Shown: positions 57,361-64,000 of the stretch, piece by piece
How the letters are laid out: each line of letters begins with the position of its first letter
Position numbering within the stretch: the stretch's first letter is position 1
Source: Bacteroidetes bacterium UBA4416
Lineage (GTDB): Bacteria; Bacteroidota; Bacteroidia; B-17B0; Aurantibacillaceae
Direction: 5' to 3'
DNA length: 64,000 nt
Assembly (NCBI GenBank): GCA_002390745.1
Contig: DGQK01000031.1
Coordinates: 18,512-82,511, forward strand
Notes under the pieces: generated by a model
What the model was told of the DNA's origin: nothing
What the model saw: the letters and a program-made list of their open reading frames with translations, nothing else
The model's database searches: none
Made by a program: the position numbers and the translations under genes

Positions 57361-60300
57361 TTAGCGCTGCATATATTCCAGGCCGCTGTCTTCCGTATCG
57401 CAATGAAAATGCTTCGGTTTTTTTGCCTGGGGCTTGATGACGCGGGTGCCTTTGTTCTTCTCCAGGATCAGCTTGCCGATGATCCGGGCGCGCTCCTTCC
57501 TGATGTCTTCGCGCAGTCTGGCATCCTCTTCCAGGTCGAAATAAATTTGTCCGTCGATGATGGTTTTATCAGGCTTTGCATAGATGCTCAGAGGATGGTC
57601 CGTCCAGAGCACGAGGTCGGCTACCTTGCCTGCTTTAATGCTTCCTACCTTATCGTCGATGTGCAGCATTTTGGCAGGGTTGAGGGTAACGAGCTTTAAG
57701 GCCTGAACTTCCGTTAAGCCGCCGTACTTTATGGTTTTGGCAGCTTCCTGGTTCAGGCGGCGGCCCATTTCAGCATCGTCTGAATTAATAGCGGTGTTGA
57801 TCCCCACCTTCGTCATCAGGGCTGCATTGTAAGGAATGGCATCCATTACCTCCAGCTTGTAAGCCCACCAATCGGCAAAGGTGGAGGCATTGATATGATG
57901 CGCTTTCATTTTGTCGGCTACCTTATAGCCTTCGAGGATGTGCGTAAAGGTATTGATGCTGAACTTCATGCTGTCGGCTACATGCATGAGCATGTTCAAT
58001 TCGCTTTGCACATAGCTGTGGCAGGTGATGAAGCGTTTGTTGTCCAGGATCTCCGCCAGGGCATCAAGGCCAAGATCGCGGCGGGGTGCCGCCGGCTTTA
58101 CTTTCAGCGTGGAGCCCGCCACATCGGCCATTGCTTTTTTATACGCTGCCGCCCGGATAAAATAATCGTAGTAGCACTGCTCTACGCCCATGCGGGTTTG
58201 AGGGAAGCGTTGCTGGTCGGGATTGATGCCGTTGGAGTGCTTTACATTTTCTCCAAGGGCAAACTTGATGAAGGGATCGGCATTCTCGTATTTGAATTCC
58301 TCAGGGCCTTTTCCCCAACGGAGCTTGATGAGGCAGCTCTGCCCGCCGATCGGATTTGCCGAGCCGTGCAGCAATTGCGCTGTGGTAACGCCACCGGCAA
58401 GCTGCCTGTAAATGTTGATGTCCTCCACGTTCAGCACATCACCCATGCGCACTTCGGCGCTGCTCGCCGGAGCGCCTTCATTCACGCTGAACAGCGCAAT
58501 GTGCGAGTGCTCGTCGATGATGCCCGGAGTCAGATGCATGCCCTTGCCGTCGATAACCTTTGCGAAGGCCGTTGCCGGCACATCGATGTTCGGGGCAATC
58601 CGCACGATCTTGCCATCGGTGATGTACACGTCGTATTCGGTCAATACCGAGTCGCTTTCATTGGTCCATACCGTGGCGTCTTTGATGAGAATGGCATTGT
58701 AGCGGCTTTTGAATTTTTTCCAGGTGTCCCTGATAAAGCCTTCGCTTTCCGGAAGTGGCTCTCCATAAGCCATAAAGGGATAGTATACCTTGCCATAGTC
58801 GGGTAATTTGGCAGCTTCATTTTTTTTCGAAGCGCTGTCCGTGTTGTTGATGAAGCTCAGCTTAAAGTCCGTCCAGTTGCCATCGGGATACTGGGCTTTG
58901 CCTGAGAAATAGCCCTGGGCTTCATTGTAGTTTCCGGATAAGCGAACTGTAGACGCCGAATCGTAAGGATAGGTAAGGGTGATGAGGTTGTTCGAGAGGC
59001 TGTAGCTGCCTCTGGCCTTGATGCTATCAGCGAGGGTAATGGTCACATTGTTGGGCTTGTCTTTGCTGAGCGTTATCTTATACATCGCCGTCCCGATGGT
59101 CAGTTGGTAATTGCCTTCGACCTTCGGGGCATTGAGGTCGTCGTAGGCATAGCGCATGCCGTTGCTCCAGGTTTCGTAGATCACGCACTCCTCATCGAAG
59201 ACCGGTTTGGAAGCAATGAAAAAGTTGGCATACATGCCCGGCTTCAGGCTTCCCAGCTTATCCTGCGCATTGATGAAGGCAGCAGGGTTGGAGGTCAGGG
59301 CCTTTAAGGCGGCTTTCTCCGACAGGCCATATTTCACGGCTTTACGGAGGTTTTTCAAAAACTCGTTCCTGAACTTGAGATCGGCGGTAGTGATGCAAAA
59401 TTCGATGTTATTCTTTTCCAGCATGGCCAGGTTGGCAGGAGCCATCTCCCAGTGTTTAAGGTCTGTGAGCGATACCTGTTCCGCATCAAAAGGGTCTTCC
59501 ACATCAAGCGCTTCCGGAAAATTAACCGGGATGATGTATCGCGAGGATGTGTTCTGTACCTCATAGAGGCGCTGGTATTCGTTGCCTCCGCCCTTGATGA
59601 TGTACTTCGTTTTGAACTCGTCGGCAATCGTTTTGGCGCGAAGGTCGTTGTACTTGTCATTGCCCTCAAACACAGCAGGCAACTCCTGTAATTTGTTGAA
59701 AGCATCGAGGCTGATGTTATATTCTGTTTTGCCTGCATTGTTTTTGTACCAGTCCGCATCGTAATACGTTTGGCGCAGCAGGGCAATGGCGCCCATCAGG
59801 GAGGAAGGATAGTCCTGGGGCGAGCTGCCTTTGTTGAAGGAGTAAAATGCCGCCGCGCGGTCGCTGACAATGCTTTCATTTTCTTTTTTGCTGCAAAGGT
59901 TCACCAGGCTGCCGCTTCCACGCACGATGCCATCTTTCTGGTGCGTTAGCACCGTAGCGAAGCCGAGCTTCCGCAATTCGTCGGCTTTCTGCTGGTTGTG
60001 AAGAAACAGCTTATAGGCATCCACATCGCTCCTGATAGCCTGGTTCCACCCATAGGCACCTTTCTTCGGGCTGTCGGGCTGGGGCCCCCACTTTTGCTCA
60101 GGCATGCCGTAATCGCTGTAGAGGTCAATAAAGGCAGGGTATACATGCTTGCCTTTCAGATCCACAAGCACCGCCTCTTTCGGTACCTCTGCCTTTGCCG
60201 CGGCCTGTATCACCTTTCCGTCTTTCACCAGCAGGATACCATTTGCGATCACGGTTTCGGCATCCACGTGCAGGCTGCAGTTATTGAAGGCATAAAGCGT

Positions 60301-60402
60301 GTGTTTGGGATCGGGCGCGCCGTTTACCGGGAAGGTCGTTTGGGCTGTGGCTATTGCCTGGCAAAAAAGAACGCTGGTCAGGAGAAAAGAAAGCTTAGGC
60401 AT
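57361..60402 (-). CDS. Tandem amidohydrolase family protein with degenerate N-terminal half
   Basis: A 1013-residue secreted protein with signal peptide (LLTSVLFCQAIATAQ). Two amidohydrolase units lie in tandem. The first (~25-450) begins LLVKDGKVIQ and PAFIDLYSDYG, where the metal-binding HxH is missing. The second (~560-1013) begins VYITDGKIVRIAP and LTPGIIDEHSHIAL with an intact HxH, later THILEGYKVAD and INSDDAEMGRRLNQEAAK (metal-ligand Asp), and DLVLWTDHPLS. A beta-rich linker joins them (~455-555). Only the second unit is likely catalytic. Start ATG 60402 is favoured over the in-frame codon at 60423, which overlaps the promoter box. Confidence 0.9.
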   Translation of the reverse strand: MPKLSFLLTSVLFCQAIATAQTTFPVNGAPDPKHTLYAFNNCSLHVDAETVIANGILLVKDGKVIQAAAKAEVPKEAVLVDLKGKHVYPAFIDLYSDYGMPEQKWGPQPDSPKKGAYGWNQAIRSDVDAYKLFLHNQQKADELRKLGFATVLTHQKDGIVRGSGSLVNLCSKKENESIVSDRAAAFYSFNKGSSPQDYPSSLMGAIALLRQTYYDADWYKNNAGKTEYNISLDAFNKLQELPAVFEGNDKYNDLRAKTIADEFKTKYIIKGGGNEYQRLYEVQNTSSRYIIPVNFPEALDVEDPFDAEQVSLTDLKHWEMAPANLAMLEKNNIEFCITTADLKFRNEFLKNLRKAVKYGLSEKAALKALTSNPAAFINAQDKLGSLKPGMYANFFIASKPVFDEECVIYETWSNGMRYAYDDLNAPKVEGNYQLTIGTAMYKITLSKDKPNNVTITLADSIKARGSYSLSNNLITLTYPYDSASTVRLSGNYNEAQGYFSGKAQYPDGNWTDFKLSFINNTDSASKKNEAAKLPDYGKVYYPFMAYGEPLPESEGFIRDTWKKFKSRYNAILIKDATVWTNESDSVLTEYDVYITDGKIVRIAPNIDVPATAFAKVIDGKGMHLTPGIIDEHSHIALFSVNEGAPASSAEVRMGDVLNVEDINIYRQLAGGVTTAQLLHGSANPIGGQSCLIKLRWGKGPEEFKYENADPFIKFALGENVKHSNGINPDQQRFPQTRMGVEQCYYDYFIRAAAYKKAMADVAGSTLKVKPAAPRRDLGLDALAEILDNKRFITCHSYVQSELNMLMHVADSMKFSINTFTHILEGYKVADKMKAHHINASTFADWWAYKLEVMDAIPYNAALMTKVGINTAINSDDAEMGRRLNQEAAKTIKYGGLTEVQALKLVTLNPAKMLHIDDKVGSIKAGKVADLVLWTDHPLSIYAKPDKTIIDGQIYFDLEEDARLREDIRKERARIIGKLILEKNKGTRVIKPQAKKPKHFHCDTEDSGLEYMQR

Positions 60403-60420
60403 ACGGATAGTTATAGTAAA

Positions 60421-60428
60421 CAAATATA
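60421..60428 (-). promoter_or_regulatory. -7 box of the amidohydrolase gene
   Basis: The minus strand reads TATATTTG (TAnnTTTG), ending 18 nt before the ATG at 60402. A TTTT lies near the -33 position but is not a full match. Confidence 0.5.
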
Positions 60429-60485
60429 AGATTATGGCCTGTTTATAAAAATCGGATTTCGCCTTTTAGTTATGGCTTTAATTGT

Positions 60486-60493
60486 TAATTTTG
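60486..60493 (+). promoter_or_regulatory. -7 box of the SirB2-like/cytochrome c gene
   Basis: TAATTTTG (TAnnTTTG), 25 nt before the ATG at 60519. TTTTAG lies near the -33 position. The divergent amidohydrolase promoter is 58 bp away. Confidence 0.45.
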
Positions 60494-60518
60494 ATTTTTA
60501 AATTTTAATCCTGACCCT

Positions 60519-61124
60519 ATGGCAACAGGCATGTTACACACACATTACCTCTGTGTGATCTTGTTTACTCTTATCTATCTAGTCAAAACCATTTTACTGC
60601 TGAGCGACAGGCATGAATTGCTTGAAAGCTTCCGCCGCAAAACCAAAGTGCCCGAAATGATCGTGAGCTTCGGCTTCCTGGCCACAGGCATTTACCTGAT
60701 GACGCAGCTTCCTGCAATTCCTGCGATGCTGATCGTGAAAATTGCACTTGTTGTATTATCTATTCCTTTGGCTGTGGTAGGATTTAAAAAGAAAAATAAG
60801 GTGCTTGCCTCCTTTTCATTCTTCCTCATCATCGTGTCTTTTGGCCTTGCCCAGAAAGTGAGGCAGGCCAAGGCAGGCGGGGCAGTTGCTGCCGTGAGCG
60901 GGAAAGAGATTTTCGAAGATAAGTGCAGCCTCTGCCACGGAGATAACGGAAAGCTGGGCCTCAATGGGGCGAAAGACCTGTCGGTGACAAAGCTCGATCA
61001 TAAAGGAATTGCAGACATCATCGCCCAGGGAAAAAACGGCATGGCGTCCTACAAAGATGTATTGACAACAGCACAGATCGAAGCGGTTACTTCCTACATA
61101 GAATCTGATTTAAAAGGAAAATAA
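60519..61124 (+). CDS. SirB2-like membrane protein fused to cytochrome c
   Basis: A 201-residue protein. Residues 1-112 hold four hydrophobic helices in a SirB2-like arrangement (HTHYLCVILFTLIYLVKTIL, MIVSFGFLATGIYLM, MLIVKIALVVLSIPLAVVGF, SFSFFLIIVSFGLAQ). Residues 125-201 are a mono-haem cytochrome c domain with CSLCH (136-140) and a probable axial Met in NGMASYKD. The haem domain should face the periplasm. A role in electron transfer is inferred; the partner is unknown. Confidence 0.87.
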   Translation: MATGMLHTHYLCVILFTLIYLVKTILLLSDRHELLESFRRKTKVPEMIVSFGFLATGIYLMTQLPAIPAMLIVKIALVVLSIPLAVVGFKKKNKVLASFSFFLIIVSFGLAQKVRQAKAGGAVAAVSGKEIFEDKCSLCHGDNGKLGLNGAKDLSVTKLDHKGIADIIAQGKNGMASYKDVLTTAQIEAVTSYIESDLKGK

Positions 61125-61200
61125 GCCCGGGGTAACGATTTATACTCATTCATTATAGAATTTTGCTCATTGTTGCAGGCAAACTAAGATAAATTTGTTG

Positions 61201-61208
61201 TACTTTTG
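61201..61208 (+). promoter_or_regulatory. -7 box of the S74-type surface protein gene
   Basis: TACTTTTG (TAnnTTTG), 17 nt before the ATG at 61226. The nearest TTG is 25 nt upstream, longer than the usual 19-20. Confidence 0.45.
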
Positions 61209-61225
61209 GCATAAATCGTATTCCT

Positions 61226-63499
61226 ATGAGAAGAAAAGCGTTCCTCCTGGTCCTTTCCATGACTTTAACGTTTTGGCTTCCGGCACAAAACGTGGGTATA
61301 GGAACCAATAACCCTTTGTCGAAGCTTCATGTTGCCGGAGCTATCCGGAGCGATACCCTGATTTATGTCGGGCCCGGAGTACGAACCCTGTTTGCGGCAC
61401 CCAACGGAAGGATCTATGATAGTCTTGCCCTGCCTTCTGCGCTTAGCTGGGAGATCAACGGAAACAATAACATCACGGCTGCCCAGTTCATGGGCACGAC
61501 CAATGCCAACGATGTCATCTTTAAGACCAACAGTGTGGAGCGCGCCAGGATCCTGGCCAGCGGCAATATGGGAGTCGGCATCGTCAACCCTGCCGTTACC
61601 CTGGAGGTGAATAACAGGGCGAGGGTATCCTCTACAAACCCATTAATTGAATTGAACGGAACATTTGCGGCTATTCCCAACCTGGCTTCTATGGCTATCC
61701 GGAGCGCGGGTGAAGTGGTGCATCGCTCCAATTCCACCAATGCCGCCATCCCGGACTGGGAAATGAAATATGGTACCGGTACGTATGCCTATCCCAACGA
61801 TGCATTTTATATAGGAAGGAGAGCCGTACCTACAGCAACAGCACCTAACTATTTTGTGATGATCAACAGTACCGGCAATATGGGCATAGGAACAACCACT
61901 CCTGCCAATCGCCTGGAAATCACCTCTGCAGCTGCCAACACCTCCGGCCTTCGTTTTACGAACCTGACCTCTGCATCACCTACCGTTGCTGCCAACGGCA
62001 AAGCATTGAGCGTGGACGTCAACGGTGATGTGGTGCTCATGCCTTCGGCATCAGATGCCTGGAAGCTTCTGGGAAATGCAGGCACAGTGGCAGGAACCAA
62101 TTTCCTGGGAACCACCGATGCGCAGGACCTGGTGTTTAAAACCAATAACCTGGAGCGTGTGAGGACACTGGCCTCCAACGGCAATGTGGGTGTAGGGCAT
62201 ACCGCTCCCTTATCGAAGCTCACGGTACAGGAACGCTTCGACGGCAATTACAGCGTTTTAAATCCGTTTACTAAACTCACCGGAATCTCGGCAGAGGATA
62301 ATACAGATTTCATAGGCATGTCTACCGAAGATATGGACGGGAACCTGGCAACCACTAATGATGCCAGCGGGCTGATCTATTGGGGAGATGACGGCAACGA
62401 GCCCCTGAATTTTAAATTCCTGCAATACAACGGCACGAATTTTACTCCGCTTACGGTAGCTACCATGTTGCCAAATGGAAATGTGGGGATCAATGTCACC
62501 AATCCCCTACAACGCCTGGCCATTGCTTCATCCACCAATGCAGCTATCTATGCTACGCGTAATTTCAACGGCGTTGCCAACAGCGATGCGGGATTCATCG
62601 GAGGCATTGATGCATCGTATACCAACACGGGAGTATATTTTGTACAAAAAGATAATGTAAGCCTCGGAAGTTATGCCACCAACCTGGTAAGTGTTGTGTC
62701 CAACGGTGTTCCGAAAGTCGTGGTGAATGGCACCGGGAACATGCGGATCGGAAACCGCTTTTATAATACACAGAATGCCGGTGTTGCCGTTTCTCCGGAC
62801 GCGGCCAATGTAAAGCTGGCAGTAACAGCGGGCTACTCCGCCTTCGGTGGTTTCAACTCGGATCCGGCGGTAAATCCTGCACCTGTTCCATGCTGGATCA
62901 ATGGCGTGGGCACCCTGGTAACAGGGATGAACAGGATGCCCGGAACCAGCAACGTGGATTTCTGGAACGGAACCGACCCAGGCAACGGTATGGCCGCACT
63001 GACAGCAACCGACCGCGGATTCAACTGGCGCAACTTCAATCTCGTGGCAGGCAACAGTGTCGAAAATTCCCTGATGGTGCTTAATGGCCTTGGGAACCTC
63101 ACCATTTCCGGAACGAATTATTTTACTTCCGATCGCAGGCTGAAAACGGATGTCAAAGCGTTTGAAAATAATGTTCTGGCAAAGGTGATGAAGCTTCAGC
63201 CCAGCACTTATCAGAAGCATAGCTCCGGGTTTGATGCCAGTGGAAACCTGATCATCCATACAGCGGATGAGGCTATCAATGATTTTGGGTTTATTGCCCA
63301 GGAGGTTTACGAGGTATTTCCGGAGCTCGTAAGCAAGCCTAAAAACGAAAGGAATGAGCTGTGGGCAGTGGATTATGCAAGGCTTTCGGTTATGCTCACC
63401 AAGGCTATGCAGGAGCAACAGCAGGTCATTGAATCGCAGGAGCAACGCATTCAGAAACTCGAAAAGGCCCTGGCAGAATTAATGGAAAAAAATAAATAG
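61226..63499 (+). CDS. Tail-fiber-like surface protein with S74 chaperone domain, copy 1
   Basis: A 757-residue secreted protein with signal peptide ~1-21 (LVLSMTLTFWLPAQ). It opens with NVGIGTNNPLSKLHVAGAI, typical of trimeric fibre stalks, followed by repeats of the form GNMGIGTTTPANRLEI and ERARILASGNMGVG. The C-terminal ~120 residues are an S74-type intramolecular chaperone: SDRRLKTDVKAF starts at Ser635, where such proteins self-cleave, then FGFIAQEVYEVFPELV and a final coiled coil (ESQEQRIQKLEKALAEL). It probably assembles as a trimeric fibre. The next gene starts with nearly the same ~105 residues. Confidence 0.9.
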   Translation: MRRKAFLLVLSMTLTFWLPAQNVGIGTNNPLSKLHVAGAIRSDTLIYVGPGVRTLFAAPNGRIYDSLALPSALSWEINGNNNITAAQFMGTTNANDVIFKTNSVERARILASGNMGVGIVNPAVTLEVNNRARVSSTNPLIELNGTFAAIPNLASMAIRSAGEVVHRSNSTNAAIPDWEMKYGTGTYAYPNDAFYIGRRAVPTATAPNYFVMINSTGNMGIGTTTPANRLEITSAAANTSGLRFTNLTSASPTVAANGKALSVDVNGDVVLMPSASDAWKLLGNAGTVAGTNFLGTTDAQDLVFKTNNLERVRTLASNGNVGVGHTAPLSKLTVQERFDGNYSVLNPFTKLTGISAEDNTDFIGMSTEDMDGNLATTNDASGLIYWGDDGNEPLNFKFLQYNGTNFTPLTVATMLPNGNVGINVTNPLQRLAIASSTNAAIYATRNFNGVANSDAGFIGGIDASYTNTGVYFVQKDNVSLGSYATNLVSVVSNGVPKVVVNGTGNMRIGNRFYNTQNAGVAVSPDAANVKLAVTAGYSAFGGFNSDPAVNPAPVPCWINGVGTLVTGMNRMPGTSNVDFWNGTDPGNGMAALTATDRGFNWRNFNLVAGNSVENSLMVLNGLGNLTISGTNYFTSDRRLKTDVKAFENNVLAKVMKLQPSTYQKHSSGFDASGNLIIHTADEAINDFGFIAQEVYEVFPELVSKPKNERNELWAVDYARLSVMLTKAMQEQQQVIESQEQRIQKLEKALAELMEKNK

Positions 63500-63535
63500 G
63501 AACTCCCCTCTTGATTATTTTTATAAATTATAAGT

Positions 63536-64000
63536 ATGAAAAAGTTCTTAGTTATTTTATGTGTTGTTTTTTCTGCGAATTCATTTTCGCAGAATGTCGG
63601 TATCGGAACGAATAACCCTTTGTCGAAGCTGCATGTGGCCGGGGCCATCCGGAGCGATACTTTGATTTATGTAGGGCCAGGTGTGCGTACCTTATTTGCG
63701 GCGCCCAACGGACGGATCTATGACAGCCTTGCGGTGCCTTCAGCCTTAAGCTGGGAGATCAACGGCAATTCAAATATTACAGCAGCTCATTTCTTAGGCA
63801 CCACCAACGCCAGCAACCTTGTGTTTAAAACAAATAACGTGGAAGCCGGCCGTATTTTGGCTGGTAACGGTTATATGGGACTGGGCTCTACCGCTCCCAC
63901 CTCGCGCCTGGAAGTAGGAGCCATAGGAGGCGATGGGATCACGATCAAGGCAACTACCGGAGTGGATGCGGGAGATTTGATGTTCTTTGATGCTGCCGGT
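63536..64000 (+). CDS. Tail-fiber-like surface protein, copy 2 (partial)
   Basis: 155 codons to the right edge. Signal peptide MKKFLVILCVVFSANSFSQ, then NVGIGTNNPLSKLHVAGAI and about 80 further residues almost identical to the preceding protein. The proteins then diverge (RLEVGAIGGDGITIKATTG). Most DNA differences in the shared part are at third codon positions, so the duplication is not recent and the segment is under selection. It starts 36 bp after copy 1; the C-terminal chaperone is expected beyond the window. Confidence 0.88.
   Translation, partial: MKKFLVILCVVFSANSFSQNVGIGTNNPLSKLHVAGAIRSDTLIYVGPGVRTLFAAPNGRIYDSLAVPSALSWEINGNSNITAAHFLGTTNASNLVFKTNNVEAGRILAGNGYMGLGSTAPTSRLEVGAIGGDGITIKATTGVDAGDLMFFDAAG

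Noticed and set aside
61226..64000. Prophage, suggested by tail-fiber-like S74 proteins
   Set aside because: No capsid, terminase, portal, integrase or lysis gene is present. Both proteins have signal peptides, so they are cellular surface proteins.

Overview
This 64 kb window comes from a chromosome of the phylum Bacteroidota (Bacteroidetes). The evidence is several secreted giants with the 'gliding motility-associated' (type B) C-terminal signal of the type IX secretion system (T9SS), two PorP/SprF outer-membrane partners, promoter-like TTG-N20-TAnnTTTG elements, and many families typical of the phylum (ExbB-ExbD-ExbD-TonB, choice-of-anchor L, DUF6427, S74 tail-fiber-like surface proteins). 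By eye the base composition is moderate, near 50% GC. Gene content fits Chitinophagia/Sphingobacteriia better than Flavobacteriia, but I cannot fix the family. I see no rRNA, tRNA, CRISPR array, transposase or prophage module.

Layout. 1-3107: two T9SS-type surface proteins on the minus strand, the first cut by the window edge and apparently lacking an ATG/GTG/TTG start. 3255-9622: M20 dipeptidase, HI0933-like flavoprotein, prolyl oligopeptidase, asnS. 9623-11320: a dispersed repeat cluster and two membrane proteins. 11465-15175: a compact cassette of O-carbamoyltransferase, DUF5989 mini-protein, SxtJ-like protein and SGNH hydrolase. 15275-25251: a five-gene run in which a secreted adhesin-like protein followed by a PorP/SprF protein occurs twice, ending with a PD40/OmpA protein. 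25546-28571: exbB-exbD-exbD-tonB, then a small membrane protein. 29010-32991 (minus): PstS-like lipoprotein, secreted protein, TPR protein and a protein with primase-polymerase-like motifs.

33251-40284 (minus): the suf iron-sulfur cluster operon sufA-sufB-[GT-C-like membrane protein]-sufC-sufD-sufS, with a textbook Bacteroidota promoter and a perfect 17-bp palindrome just downstream of it. 40641-49505 (plus): transglutaminase-like protein, panD, UPF0104 protein, heptose-phosphate adenylyltransferase, SprB-repeat surface protein, flippase, dut. 49527-57196: YkgJ-type protein, truB, AraC regulator, ribBA, SRPBCC protein, Nudix hydrolase, a methyltransferase-glycosyltransferase fusion, a MITE-like palindromic element, and a P460-type cytochrome. 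57361-64000: a double amidohydrolase, a SirB2-like/cytochrome c fusion, and a tandem pair of S74-type surface proteins.

Main themes are cell-surface display (T9SS cargo with partners, flippase, heptose activation, carbamoylation of a surface glycan or small molecule, TonB energy supply) and housekeeping (Asn-tRNA, Fe-S clusters, pantothenate, riboflavin, dUTP, tRNA pseudouridine). The least explained items are the GT-C-like gene inside suf, the palindrome at the suf promoter, several intergenic repeat families, the ATT-start gene at the left edge, and the primase-like orphan protein.
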